Positions 11,107 to 20,009 of a DNA stretch of 64,000 nucleotides are shown piece by piece. This DNA is from Effrenium voratum (taxonomy: Eukaryota > Sar > Dinophyceae > Suessiales > Symbiodiniaceae): positions 428,418 through 492,417 of the forward strand of contig CAUJNA010001035.1 in NCBI GenBank assembly GCA_963377175.1, read 5' to 3'. Each line of letters starts with the position of its first letter. Position 1 is the first letter of the stretch. The notes beneath the pieces are model-generated. The model was not told where the DNA came from, searched no databases, and saw only the letters and a list, made by a program, of their open reading frames with translations. The position numbers were made by a program, and so were the translations under genes.

Positions 11107-11272
11107 TTATATTAATATTTACATTTTTATTTTTGATATATTGCATCACAAACTTAATTAATTCTAATGAATAATAACAGCATTTTTTAGTTTTATTATC
11201 AGTAATTATTACTTGTTCTATATTCTCTACTTCATCTATTATATTAATATAATCTGAATAACTCCTATTCAT
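11075..11272 (-). CDS. Small hypothetical protein
   Basis: 65 aa, ATG 11272, sequence MNRSYSDYINIIDEVENIEQ onward with a Lys-rich tail. First gene of the leftward block; its end overlaps the next ORF. No family recognised. Confidence 0.45.
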   Translation of the reverse strand: MNRSYSDYINIIDEVENIEQVIITDNKTKKCCYYSLELIKFVMQYIKNKNVNININGEKEKEKQK

Positions 11273-11494
11273 ATAAACAATAAGATAAAATAGTTATTTA
11301 ATCTCATTATTTTCATGCATGATAGAATATTCGGAGGGCACAGCACTTGGGGTTTTCTTTACAACGCATCAAACTAATTAGCTTCAATGCTTATTGATTG
11401 AAGTTGATGAAAGAGCCTGTTCTACTACGATAGACCCCAATCATATCATAGCAATGCTTTCACACAATAAATAATATTAATTTATTTTCTAAAT
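11273..11494. other. Divergent intergenic region with hairpin
   Basis: Separates the leftward block from the rightward ATPase gene. Bases 11320-11460 are richer in G+C than the surroundings and contain a stem CTTCAAT/ATTGAAG (11382-11388 with 11397-11403, 8-nt loop). Could be a bidirectional regulatory region or a small RNA; nothing more can be said. Confidence 0.4.
11484..11494 (+). promoter_or_regulatory. Late-type upstream element (ATTTTCTAAAT)
   Basis: Directly abuts the ATPase ATG. Same TCTAA core as the other late-class genes, although closer to the start codon. Confidence 0.4.
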
Positions 11495-12277
11495 ATGTTT
11501 AATATCAACTATATGACAGATGTTCCAATAATAAAACCAATAAACATAACTGAATATGAATTCAAGCAATCCAAATATGAGCACGTGCCAAAATTACCAT
11601 TTAGAAGTATTATAGTTGCTTCTTCGACAGGCGGGAAGACTGTCCTTATTCAAAATTTAATATTGAATGTTTATAGAAATTCATTTGCAAGAATATTTAT
11701 ATTTTCACCCAGTGTCCATAACGACCCTACATTTACAGAAGTTAAAAAATATATCAGGGATGAATTGCACGTGGATGATGAAAAAGAACAAATTTATTTT
11801 GATAATTATAATCCAAGTGATTTAGAAAATGTAATCGAAAGACAGAAGAAAATTATTAACTATATGAAATCTAAAAAGATAAAGAAACTGCACTCAATAT
11901 TAATCGTTATAGATGACCACGCTGACGACCCTAAATTTGTTAGATATAGTAAATTATTACATGGATTATTTACAAGAGGTAGGCACGATGCAGTAAGCGT
12001 AATTTGTTCAACACAGAAATACAATGTTTTGGCGCCTATCATTCGTTTAAATGCCAGTTCGTTATATATTTTTAGGTTGAAAATTGCCAGTGAATTAATG
12101 AGTTTTATTGAAGAAAATAGTGCCATTGTTGATAAACAGCAATTATTAGATATGTATCATCAAGCCGTTAATTTTGCTCCATATTCTTTTTTCTACGTGA
12201 ATATGAATTCAAAAGACATTAACAAAAAGTTTCATATCAATTTTGAACAGGCATTTCAAATTACAAATGATGAATAA
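11495..12277 (+). CDS. FtsK/HerA-type (A32-like) genome-packaging ATPase
   Basis: Powers translocation of the viral genome into capsids. 260 aa, intact. The Walker A/P-loop is at about residues 43-51 (ASSTGGKTV) after the strand FRSIIV. The Walker B/acidic strand is ILIVIDDHADD at about residues 137-147. A downstream VICSTQKYN stretch fits the sensor position of the family. Length and spacing match PLV/virophage packaging ATPases. ATG 11495 is the first in frame. One of the three morphogenetic hallmarks that identify the element. Confidence 0.9.
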   Translation: MFNINYMTDVPIIKPINITEYEFKQSKYEHVPKLPFRSIIVASSTGGKTVLIQNLILNVYRNSFARIFIFSPSVHNDPTFTEVKKYIRDELHVDDEKEQIYFDNYNPSDLENVIERQKKIINYMKSKKIKKLHSILIVIDDHADDPKFVRYSKLLHGLFTRGRHDAVSVICSTQKYNVLAPIIRLNASSLYIFRLKIASELMSFIEENSAIVDKQQLLDMYHQAVNFAPYSFFYVNMNSKDINKKFHINFEQAFQITNDE

Positions 12278-12279
12278 AG

Positions 12280-12289
12280 ATATTCTAAC
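12280..12289 (+). promoter_or_regulatory. Late-type upstream element (ATATTCTAAC)
   Basis: Overlaps the end region of the ATPase gene and precedes ATG 12308 by 18 nt; shares the TCTAA core. Confidence 0.45.
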
Positions 12290-12307
12290 TTAATATAATA
12301 TAATAAT

Positions 12308-12541
12308 ATGCCAATGAAACTATGTAGATGTGGTGGATTCTATCGTAGAGGTAATTACAATTTTCATACTAATTCTTGGATACATAAACTTTATAAAGTG
12401 TTAAAAAGACGACCAACAGACGAGGAATTATTAAGATTTCAAAATAATTTTGTTGATGAAGAAGATTTAATAGATGATATGTGTAGCAACGCCTCAACAA
12501 AACTACCCGAAAGTGAAATGACAGATTATGATAGCAATTAA
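12308..12541 (+). CDS. Small zinc-finger-like protein
   Basis: 77 aa: CRCGG near the N-terminus and H-x6-H about 14 residues later form a possible C2H2-like site, followed by an acidic tail (EEDLIDDM). 30 bp after the ATPase, same strand, probably co-expressed. No named family. Confidence 0.6.
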   Translation: MPMKLCRCGGFYRRGNYNFHTNSWIHKLYKVLKRRPTDEELLRFQNNFVDEEDLIDDMCSNASTKLPESEMTDYDSN

Positions 12542-12571
12542 GAATATTAATTAAGTTTTAATATTATCAAT

Positions 12572-12781
12572 TTAAATTAACGAAGCATTGCAAAATTGTA
12601 AAGCAGGAAGTTTATATATTAATTTGTCAGATTTTTCTTTTTCTAATTTCTCAATTCGTGCCACACATTCTTGAATAGATTTTATTATTAAAGTATCTGC
12701 TCTTGTTTTTTCATCTACTCTTAAAGTCTTAATGTCTTCCATACTGTTATTTGCATCATTTTCACTTTGACCAATACCCAT
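12572..12781 (-). CDS. Small hypothetical protein with coiled coil
   Basis: 69 aa from ATG 12781 (MGIGQSENDANNSMEDIK). A heptad-like segment VARIEKLEKEKSDKL lies in the second half. Convergent with the preceding rightward pair. Preceded by an AAATCTAAAT element. Unrecognised. Confidence 0.5.
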   Translation of the reverse strand: MGIGQSENDANNSMEDIKTLRVDEKTRADTLIIKSIQECVARIEKLEKEKSDKLIYKLPALQFCNASLI

Positions 12782-12792
12782 TATATATAATA

Positions 12793-13585
12793 TTATTTAG
12801 ATTTTAATTTTTCAAAATTGAAATGTTGGTTTTCTTCTTCTTCTTCGTCTTCAGTTGGTGCTGGTATTTCTGTTGGACTTTCAGATGAAGAACTATGAAC
12901 AGTAATAGGTGGAGAACTATGAACACTAATAGCTTCATTTGCTACTTTGTGCATTTCCTGCTGTTATCTGATTAACTAAATCTGCAATATTTATTGTTGT
13001 TGCAATTGTGCTGTGTGATAAGTTTAATATTATATCTGCTACTGTAGCGCCGTTGTGTAGCATTATTTCTATCATTTTTGTCAGTTTGAACTTCTTTTCT
13101 TCTTCATCGCTGTTGTCCTCGTCTGGTGGTTTCTTTGGCGGTGGTTCTGGCGGTTTGTTGTTGTCAAGCATTTCAGTAAAGGCTGACACCATTGCGTCGC
13201 GTTGGTTTTTCAGTGTTTGTGTTGCTTGTGCTCTTGTTGGCTCATTTCTTTTGTATGTGTTGCGCCAAAAGTTTTTAAGCATTATTTGAAACATATTGTC
13301 CTGGTTTTCCTTTACCTTAAACGCTTCAAATGTCACATTTAATTGTTGATTTGCATCATTGTAAAACTTTTCTTGCGTCTCTCTGGTTGCTGTAGCAATC
13401 GTATCTGTGTTGGTTGCAATGTCAATAAACTCTCTCGGCGTGCCCTTTTTCATCATTTTCGGTGGCTGCATTGTTGTTGAAGTGTTTGGTTTCATTAGGT
13501 TATGTATTGTAAAACTGTCGTCATCATATTTATCATTGAATTTCTGCTTCTTTCTTTTCAGTATATGTTTAGTTAATATTATCAT
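12793..13585 (-). CDS. Hypothetical PLV structural-block protein, frameshifted
   Basis: ATG 13585 opens a 216-aa frame with a basic start, a Pro/Glu/Asp-rich middle (KPPEPPPKKPPDEDNSDEEE) and a hydrophobic amphipathic region, stopping at 12935. A +1 frame continues with Ser/Pro/Glu-rich coding-like sequence ending FEKLKSK at 12793, so one ~262-aa gene with a 1-nt shift near 12965 is likely. No family recognised; placement among capsid genes suggests a virion component. Confidence 0.55.
12795..12804 (-). promoter_or_regulatory. Late-type upstream element (AAATCTAAAT)
   Basis: 14-23 nt upstream of ATG 12781; it overlaps the 3' end of the adjoining gene. Confidence 0.5.
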
Positions 13586-13604
13586 TATTATTATTATTCA
13601 AAAA

Positions 13605-13895
13605 TTATTTCTTACCTTTGCCCTTAAAACTTGCCTTGAGTTCTTCTATTCTACCTTTGCCTAAATTTACTATCCACCCGCCATTATCAATAGTGTCTAA
13701 AATCATATCTGTTAAATATTCTTTGTATGTTCTCGCCTTGCCTCTGCCTTTGTGTTTCAATTCTTCTTGTATTTCGCTTTCTTCTGGCACTTGAATTCCT
13801 CTTAAATAAAATTGAAATTTAATATCATTTACTGTTAAATTAGGGTTTTCTTTCCAGTAAACAGGACTAATATTATTATCTAGTGTTGTTTTAAA
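13605..13895 (-). CDS. ORF without an ATG, in frame with the upstream gene across a TGA
   Basis: About 96 sense codons follow the TGA at 13896-13898 in the same frame as the 239-aa gene upstream. Content includes SPVYWKENPNLTVNDIKF and a basic C-terminus ending KASFKGKGKK. There is no ATG before mid-ORF, only a GTG at 13790. Either this is the C-terminal part of the upstream protein separated by a nonsense codon (or stop readthrough), or a separate gene using a non-AUG start. Unrecognised function. Confidence 0.5.
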   Translation of the reverse strand, partial: FKTTLDNNISPVYWKENPNLTVNDIKFQFYLRGIQVPEESEIQEELKHKGRGKARTYKEYLTDMILDTIDNGGWIVNLGKGRIEELKASFKGKGKK

Positions 13896-14615
13896 TCATG
13901 CTGTCATTGGCAATGGTGGTGGTTGTTGGGCTGTTGAACTTGATGCTCCTGTTGCTTGTTGAACTGGTGTCGCGTAAAAATTGTCATCTACTGCTTGAGG
14001 TGATTGTTCAACATCTTCTATGTGCATTGTTTGCTGGTCGTCTGCTACTGCTCTACCTGCTGGCGCTTGTCGTGGTTCTGTTGGTGCTGATTGTCTGTTT
14101 GCCACCATTTTATGAAATAATGTTCCGCCCATCTCTCTTAAATTTGATGCCATTGCTCTGCCTACTTCTTCCGCTTTCCGCTTTGTTGCAGTTGCTATAT
14201 CTTGTAATTGTGTATCTACCATCCCTTCGTGTTGTCTTGCCGTTTGTTGTGGTGTGGAAAAATCATATTCATCATTTATCGCATCAGCGTTTGCTTGGAC
14301 TGGTGTTTCTGCATTCATTTTGTGAACTGCATAAGTATGCCCGTTTCTATGTGCTTCCTGTTTCATCATTGCCTCTCTCATTTGTCTGTCTAATATTCTC
14401 ATCTCTTGGTCCTTCAATAATTCTAAATGGTCGCTTCCATCAAAAAAACTACCTTGAGGACTTGCTTTGAAGAATGTAGCATCTCGGTTAGGTAGTTTTC
14501 CCGTTATTAAATCATTTTCGCCAATTAGACCTACAATTTCTTCATAAGTGGGGCGTCGTTTCAATCCAAATTTTGCATATGGATTTATTAATTCTAAACT
14601 TGTTGTAGTTGCCAT
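13896..14615 (-). CDS. Hypothetical virion-block protein, Gln/Ala-rich
   Basis: 239 aa from ATG 14615 (MATTTSLELINPYAKFGLKR), an N-terminal globular-looking part, then a long Gln/Ala/Thr/Pro-rich low-complexity half ending PPPLPMTA at TGA 13896. Upstream element AATCTAAC. Position between the capsid gene and other structural ORFs suggests a minor virion protein. See the next ORF for possible continuation past the stop. Confidence 0.6.
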   Translation of the reverse strand: MATTTSLELINPYAKFGLKRRPTYEEIVGLIGENDLITGKLPNRDATFFKASPQGSFFDGSDHLELLKDQEMRILDRQMREAMMKQEAHRNGHTYAVHKMNAETPVQANADAINDEYDFSTPQQTARQHEGMVDTQLQDIATATKRKAEEVGRAMASNLREMGGTLFHKMVANRQSAPTEPRQAPAGRAVADDQQTMHIEDVEQSPQAVDDNFYATPVQQATGASSSTAQQPPPLPMTA

Positions 14616-14631
14616 ATTTATTATAATAATA

Positions 14632-14640
14632 GTTAGATTA
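14632..14640 (-). promoter_or_regulatory. Late-type upstream element (TAATCTAAC)
   Basis: 16-24 nt upstream of ATG 14615; TCTAA core. Confidence 0.5.
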
Positions 14641-14661
14641 TTAATATGCTTATAATAAATC

Positions 14662-14979
14662 TTAAGTAAATATTAACTTTTTTGTATCTTCATACCATTT
14701 GTTTAAATGTTCTTTTGTTGCATGTGGCAAGTTAGGACGATATAATTCACCCATCATCCTATCCAGCTCATTTACATAGTTTGCTCTCTTATTTCCTTCG
14801 TCAATCTTCTTCCTTAATGCTACTGATGCTTCTTGTGAGATTCTTAACTTCATTTGTTCGTGTAGGTGTTCTAAATATTTTGTATCTTTCATATCAAATG
14901 GACTATATTTAATTTGGGAGGATTGTAAAAATATCTTACCTTTATTTTTTAAGTTATTTCGTTTATGAAATTTATACAT
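14662..14979 (-). CDS. Small PLV protein next to the capsid gene
   Basis: 105 aa from ATG 14979 (MYKFHKRNNLKNKGKIFLQS). Predominantly charged and helical, with a central Arg/Lys/Glu segment. 25 bp downstream of the major capsid gene on the same strand. Unrecognised; possibly a minor capsid or scaffold component. Confidence 0.55.
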   Translation of the reverse strand: MYKFHKRNNLKNKGKIFLQSSQIKYSPFDMKDTKYLEHLHEQMKLRISQEASVALRKKIDEGNKRANYVNELDRMMGELYRPNLPHATKEHLNKWYEDTKKLIFT

Positions 14980-14990
14980 TATATATTAAT

Positions 14991-15000
14991 CATAGATTTT
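14991..15000 (-). promoter_or_regulatory. Late-type upstream element (AAAATCTATG)
   Basis: 12-21 nt before ATG 14979; the TCTA core is preserved and the following base differs. Confidence 0.4.
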
Positions 15001-15004
15001 AATT

Positions 15005-16609
15005 TTAATCATATAATACACTGCCCGATTCGCGTAATTCCAGAACAGACTCCGAAATCATATGTAAAAACACCTCACGCACATCCTCATCTGTTGTCAG
15101 CGGTCTGTTAGTCCCTTTCAATTTAAACACGAGTAAGCTACCGGATGACTTCGTGTTATATCCTGTAAAATTAGTTTGATTCATTTTCTCGAACGATATA
15201 CCAATAACAAATGTATCTTCTCTAAAGCGCTTGTCGGAAATGCTAAAGGCATCTTGGTCAGGGTTCATATAACTTAATGTTCGTTTTAAATAATATGCGG
15301 TTTCTGCCATTGATTGACATTCAAACTCTGGATATTTCTTATTATTAATTTGTAATTGCCACGTTAAGTTTAAATCTGAATTTTGAAAGCCTTTACCGCG
15401 GAAACGCTCACGACCAGCGCCATCTGGGTCAAAACCGTCAAAGATACGGGAGTTAATCATAGGATTGTAAAAATAGTTCCATCTCTTATAAATATAATTA
15501 TCGTGTCTGTAGTAATTATTATTATCAGCATCTACACCTGCTCTTGGCGCACGATACAATGTAATGAAACAACCATTTAATTTAGAAGCGGATTTAACAA
15601 TATTCATATTAATTTCAGTTCCTGCCGCGTTGAATGATTGCGTCATAGTGTGATACATTGGAAATACTAATTTCAAACTTTGACCCTCTAACAAATGCTT
15701 TACTATATTATTGTTGACCGTATTGTCCAATTGAAGTACCTCAGCTCTAATGATTACGTTATTTAATTCCCACTGCGTTGAAGTATCGCCGGTTGTGAAA
15801 TAGTAGCCGTATTTGTCAGTATATGTGTTGTTGATTAAATCCCCCGCTGCGTCACGAGTAGCAAATGGTGTAATTACTGGTGCGTGCTCATCCGATACAA
15901 TTGTAAATTCTAATTCAAGTGGTGCATAACGAAGCGGTAAATAATAATTGCTTTCTAACAGTCCACATACCGGTTTATGTCCTAATCTCATATAACCATT
16001 AGCGCCGGGTATTCCTGCTACTGAATGGCGAGTGCATCTTGAAGTTAAATCGCCCCAATTGTTTTGGTCTCCTGCGACGACTGTCACGGCATCTGGTGCT
16101 GTGCCAGTTGTTCCTCGTTCATTATTAGCATCAATAAATTCTGCTAATCCAGTAGCATAAGTATGTCGCCAGTCATCATCCCATCGAGGATTAGCACCGC
16201 CTTCTAAATCATCCATATCTCGGGCATCTTGACTTTTAAAAGAATTATACGTTTCACAATGCCTATTGTATTCAATAATATCTTGCACTTGTTGCCCGCC
16301 TACAGTGCATCTATAACGACTGAAGAAGGATGACAAATTACCTAACGGTCGTAAAAAATGACTTCGTGTTCCGTCAGTGTTTTGAAGATTTGCAAATAAA
16401 CGAATAGAAGATAAATCAATATATGTGTTGTCTTCTCCTGATATATGAAATCTAATATTTTTGTTTCCTGCTTTCGGGTTATAAACATTACTGCCTGATG
16501 GAAAATAATTAACGTGTCTTCTGTCTGTGATGTATTGTGCTGTTTCTGGAAGTCCAAAATTTAACGAGTTAATCATTGTAGGTTCACTTTCTGCAAGTAT
16601 ATTATCCAT
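15005..16609 (-). CDS. MCP: Major capsid protein, PLV (double-jelly-roll) type
   Basis: Forms the icosahedral shell. 534 aa, fully open from ATG 16609 (MDNILAESEPTMINSLNFGL). Features I associate with PLV capsid proteins: an early segment IRFHISGEDNTYIDLSSIRL, FLRPLGNLSSFFSRYRC followed by GGQQVQDI, YYLPLRYAPLELEF mid-protein, and an AETAYYLKRT/FVIGISFEK region before the C-terminus. Beta-strand-rich composition and length are consistent with two jelly rolls. The double-jelly-roll fold itself is inferred, not visible. Preceded by an AATCTAGAT element. Intactness argues against long-standing decay. Confidence 0.88.
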   Translation of the reverse strand: MDNILAESEPTMINSLNFGLPETAQYITDRRHVNYFPSGSNVYNPKAGNKNIRFHISGEDNTYIDLSSIRLFANLQNTDGTRSHFLRPLGNLSSFFSRYRCTVGGQQVQDIIEYNRHCETYNSFKSQDARDMDDLEGGANPRWDDDWRHTYATGLAEFIDANNERGTTGTAPDAVTVVAGDQNNWGDLTSRCTRHSVAGIPGANGYMRLGHKPVCGLLESNYYLPLRYAPLELEFTIVSDEHAPVITPFATRDAAGDLINNTYTDKYGYYFTTGDTSTQWELNNVIIRAEVLQLDNTVNNNIVKHLLEGQSLKLVFPMYHTMTQSFNAAGTEINMNIVKSASKLNGCFITLYRAPRAGVDADNNNYYRHDNYIYKRWNYFYNPMINSRIFDGFDPDGAGRERFRGKGFQNSDLNLTWQLQINNKKYPEFECQSMAETAYYLKRTLSYMNPDQDAFSISDKRFREDTFVIGISFEKMNQTNFTGYNTKSSGSLLVFKLKGTNRPLTTDEDVREVFLHMISESVLELRESGSVLYD

Positions 16610-16628
16610 TACTTATATATATGATGAT

Positions 16629-16638
16629 CTAGATTTTA
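16629..16638 (-). promoter_or_regulatory. Late-type upstream element (TAAAATCTAG)
   Basis: 20-29 nt before the capsid ATG 16609. Confidence 0.45.
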
Positions 16639-16858
16639 TTTCTTATTATTTATATTTTTCTTATGTGGAAGCATTATAGTAGAATGATTTGAAGTTGTAT
16701 TTTTTATAGTATTTATTAGATAATTATTTTTTTGTATCAACTATATCTTTTAAAGTATCATAATCTAAATGTTTATATTGTTTATCGTATTTTGTAGGTT
16801 CTTTTGTCAGTTTCTTCTCTAACGGAATTTTGTTCTGTTTTTCTTTATTTCTAAACAT
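16636..16858 (-). CDS. Small hypothetical protein, frameshifted in an A-run
   Basis: ATG 16858 (MFRNKEKQNKIPLEKKLTKE) opens 44 codons, stopping in a homopolymer at 16724-16733. The alternative frame continues coding-like to 16636 (product ends NINNKK). Together ~73 aa, very basic. Unrecognised. Confidence 0.4.
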
Positions 16859-16902
16859 TATTATTAATATTATTGATATTTTATTGTTCTGGTGTTGAAT
16901 TA

Positions 16903-16989
16903 GGGTTGAAACGCGAAGCATTTAACCCGAATTATCATTCGGGTTGAAACGCGAAGCATTTAACCCGAATTATCATTCGGGTTGAATCC
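16903..16989. repeat. 38-bp direct repeat with internal palindrome
   Basis: Two perfect 38-bp units (16903-16940, 16941-16978) plus a partial third. Each holds GGGTT...AACCC around the motif ACGCGAAGCATT. It overlaps the 3' end of the lipase-like gene, whose stop at 16960 lies inside the repeat. Confidence 0.95.
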
Positions 16990-17736
16990 ATTAGAAATGT
17001 TCGTAGTAGGGTTTATTTCAGTCATACCTTGTCCTGTCCAATTATTGAAACTGTGTTTATCTAATAAATTATTGCTTTCTATTTCTCCAGTTATTGCCGC
17101 GTCATCGAACATTGCTATAGGGTCTCCACGATTTCTACGTAGGTGTCGCGGGTTTTTCTGTTGATTAATTCCTGATACAAAAGGTGATGAATAAACAGTA
17201 GTAGCATAACTGTTTCCGTGTCTGTTGTTGATTTCTTGAACAACGGATGAACCGAGGCTGTGACCAACAATTCTATTCACATCTGGATTTTTACTTAATT
17301 CTTCCATTGCGTCTTTATATCTTTCGCTTAATTGAACATTATGAGTGGGAATAAAAAACAAATCTGCAATTACATCATTGACTTTGTGATTTAGTCCCGT
17401 TTTAGCACCAGTACCGCCAATATATAATGTGTTGCCTATTTTTGCTATTCCATTTACATTAGAATAGGCTGCGTCTAAACCCTTGACATCATCGATTTTA
17501 TTTTTATTTTGAACATTAATTTATTCAGCATATCGTGTTTTATGTTTCATTATCTGCTTATCAAAATGTTTATTGAAACCTCCTATTTTGTCTTCCAATG
17601 TCTTTTTATGATTAAAAAATACATCTTCTATTAAATCCTTACCTGCTGTGTATGCTTTATCACTTGCTACACCTGCCATCATTTGCGTCGGCGTCCTGCC
17701 TTCTATAGCACCTAATAATAATTGTCGTCCAATCAT
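16960..17736 (-). CDS. Lipase-like (alpha/beta-hydrolase) protein, interrupted by an in-frame TAA
   Basis: Putative virion-associated lipase. ATG 17736 (MIGRQLLLGAIEGRTPTQMM) opens 71 codons to TAA 17521-17523. The same frame then runs open for 187 more codons, with no ATG in its first part, and contains the nucleophile elbow VGHSLGSS (G-x-S-x-G). An Asp and a C-terminal His (DKHSFNNW) are candidates for the rest of the triad. Read across the stop, the protein would be ~259 positions. Class-3-like lipases occur in several PLVs. The TAA may be a mutation, a sequencing error or a readthrough site; two separate genes is less likely because the second lacks a start. Confidence 0.65.
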
Positions 17737-17778
17737 ATAATAATAATTATCTTATAATTTCTATTGTTTATTATATTT

Positions 17779-18631
17779 ATGAGTGACAGATTAACATATA
17801 AAAAAATCTATGTTGATAGTGCCTACAGATTGCAAGAAAGTAATTCTACCAGCGATTTTATTATAGAACTTGACCAAAACTTTGAAATTCCACCAAGAAC
17901 AAAAATGTTCGTGACAGAGTGTTCATTCAGCACTCCGTTTTATACAACAGAGAAAGGGTTTTACGAACGCTTCTATATTATGTTATATAATAGTTCCAAT
18001 GTCTTATTAAGAAGCACTGCCGTTGATGTATCCGGTGAAATTTATTATGCCAATCAATTATCATTTAAAATACAATCAGAATTAAACGCGGCATTTAATG
18101 ATATTGTACCTGACTTATTCTTAACAGTATATGGACAAAGCGAACGCAAAATGGAACTTAAATTACATGACCCTCTAAATTACAAAATCAAAATACCTAC
18201 AGATGAAGAATTAGAAACTTATGTAAATGGCGAATGGAACAGAGGACAGTTTGAATATGACAACTTGAGACCAAAAGCTATCAATTATTTATTAAGTAAT
18301 TATATTGCCTATGAACCTGCGTCATCTTGGTTAAGTGGATATTTTAATTTAGTTCCTTTCCAGAATGTATATATTAACTCACCTCAACTAAGCGACTACA
18401 AATATTCAGCACCTAATAATTTTAGTAGTTCAGTAATAAAAAAAAGTTCAAATTAACCAACAACTAGGCGGAGTCATTAGCGACTACACCTCACCTATAT
18501 ATGCAGATTTTATTGATGTAGGCGGTAAAAATATTAAGAGACTACACTTTAAAATTACAACTTCAAGAAACGAAGTTATTGATTTTCACGGCGTACCCAT
18601 TCAATTTAGCCTTTTATTTCAATTAGATTAG
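17779..18631 (+). CDS. mCP: Penton / minor capsid protein, PLV type, with one frameshift
   Basis: Vertex protein of the capsid. ATG 17779 (MSDRLTYKKIYVDSAYRLQ). An upstream TTG in frame is not preferred. Typical PLV penton opening with YKKIYVDSAYR and STSDFIIELDQNFEIPPRTK. The frame breaks in the A8 run at 18437-18444; one A fewer gives a product continuing to TAG 18631 and ending VPIQFSLLFQLD, the expected family C-terminus. Without the shift the protein is truncated at 225 aa. Divergent from the lipase-like gene across a 42-bp promoter region. Family assignment is from resemblance to PLV pentons as I know them. Confidence 0.8.
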
Positions 18632-18660
18632 TCTTATTCATATTTTACAACCTTGAAAAA

Positions 18661-18675
18661 GCATTTAAAAGTATA
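18661..18675 (+). promoter_or_regulatory. Early-type upstream element (GCATTTAAAAGTATA)
   Basis: Same A-run + GYATTTAAA core as the elements before the replication gene and right-end paralogs; 12-26 nt before the GIY-YIG ATG. Confidence 0.45.
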
Positions 18676-18686
18676 TTAAGGTATAT

Positions 18687-19339
18687 ATGTATATAGGGAT
18701 GCCGGACTATTCAAAGGCGCAAATTTACAAAGTATGGAATAATGGATACAATCAATGCTACATAGGAAGCACAACAAATAACTTGAAGAAGAGACTGGAA
18801 GGACATAGAGCAGAATATACCAAATACAAAAACGGAAAATGTAATTATATATCAGTGTTTTCTTTGTTTGATGAATATGGTGTGGAAAATTGTAAGATTG
18901 AATGGGTTGAAGATTACCCGTGTAATAGTAAGAAAGAACTAGAAGCGAGGGAGGGCAAACATCAGAAAGAAACCGATTGTGTTAATAAACGTGTAGCAGG
19001 AAGAAATAAACAAGAGTATTACGAAGACAATAAAGAAACAATATTACTAAATGTAAAATATACAGAGATGAACATAAAGAAGAACGAAAAGAATATGATA
19101 AACAACGATATGAAAATAACAAGGATGAAATAAATGAACAACAAAGACAATATAGACAAGACAATTTAGAACATGTAAGAGAAAGGGATAAAAATAATTA
19201 TTATGAAACTAAAAGAGCCAAACGACTAACCAAATACACCTGCGAATGTGGCGAGACTTTAAGTCATGGAAGCAAAACAAGACACGAAAAAAGACAGCAC
19301 CATTTACAATATTTAAAAACATTAGAAGATACTAACTAA
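18687..19339 (+). CDS. GIY-YIG endonuclease, copy 1 (frameshifted)
   Basis: Homing-type nuclease. ATG 18687 or 18699 (MPDYSKAQIYKVW). GIY-like QIYKV and YIG motif CYIGSTT are near the N-terminus, the catalytic Arg lies in LKKRLEGH and the metal-binding Glu in ELEAREG. The frame shifts near 19036 (A-run). The shifted frame continues with Lys/Glu-rich helical repeats and ends with a zinc-ribbon-like CECGETLSHGSKTRHEKR stretch and stop at 19339. The equivalent tail is intact in copy 2 (26710-27399), which proves the continuation. Likely broken as it stands. Confidence 0.8.
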
Positions 19340-19440
19340 GAATATTATTATTAATATCAAATTATTAATATTAATATTTCTCAATTTGTCCATATAGACA
19401 AAATATAAAAAATATAGACAAAATATATAGTATATTATAT

Positions 19441-20009
19441 ATGTCAGAAGTCGAACCTGAAAATACTAATACAATTGAAGCAGACGAGCCAGTAAATGAA
19501 TTACCACCAATTGAAGAAGAAGCACCAAAGGCAGAACCAATAATAGAACAAACACAAGAAATAAAACCTGTAGAACGCGAAGCATTCGCGTTGCTACGCG
19601 AACCATTGAAAAACAACTCAAAAACTCAAGCACGCAATGAAAGAAAATAACCTGTCCAAAATGTGCCAAAACTTTAACATTAAAATCTTACAGATACAGT
19701 CATGAACGCAATTGCCAAGGACCATTAGAAACTAAGCCTATAAAACCTAAACCAAAAGCAGTTCCAATAGCAAAACCCCAAAAGGTAGAATACAACGAAG
19801 TGGCGCGTCACGAAGTAGCGCACCACGAAGAAAATCAACAACCACGCGAAGAGATGCAACAACCACAACAGCAACAAAATAATATAATAGCGAACACACC
19901 ACCCCCAAGAAGAATGCAACCACAACCGCCTCCAAACCCGCTACAAAATATAGCACAGCATTACCAATTATTGCAAAATGAATATTTGAGACAGAAGCGA
20001 TGCTTCTAA
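19441..20009 (+). CDS. Zinc-finger protein of PLVs, frameshifted and with altered C-terminus
   Basis: ATG 19441 opens an acidic Glu/Pro-rich N-terminus ending at TAA 19648. Adding one base in the preceding A-run (near 19645) leads into CPKCAKTLTLKSYRYSHERN, a C-x2-C...H-x3-C finger, followed by a Pro/Gln-rich region with the PPPRR motif and a terminal LLQNEYLRQKRCF at 20009. The last few codons lie on the apparent inversion breakpoint; the likely original C-terminus (KYNALNKGIFGSRGKK) is found on the minus strand just before the fibre gene at 21775-21720. Virion or DNA-binding role is inferred. Confidence 0.6.
19575..19606. repeat. Palindromic ACGCGAA-GCA-TTCGCGT element
   Basis: Perfect 7-bp stem within the zinc-finger gene, followed by a further TACGCGAA. 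It shares ACGCGAAGCATT with the 38-bp repeat at 16903-16989, so it may be a small dispersed palindromic element of this virus. Confidence 0.7.

Noticed and set aside
13898..14470. 190-codon plus-strand Leu-rich frame resembling a membrane protein
   Set aside because: Antisense of the Gln/Ala-rich viral gene at 13896-14615; Gln codons read as Leu on the opposite strand.
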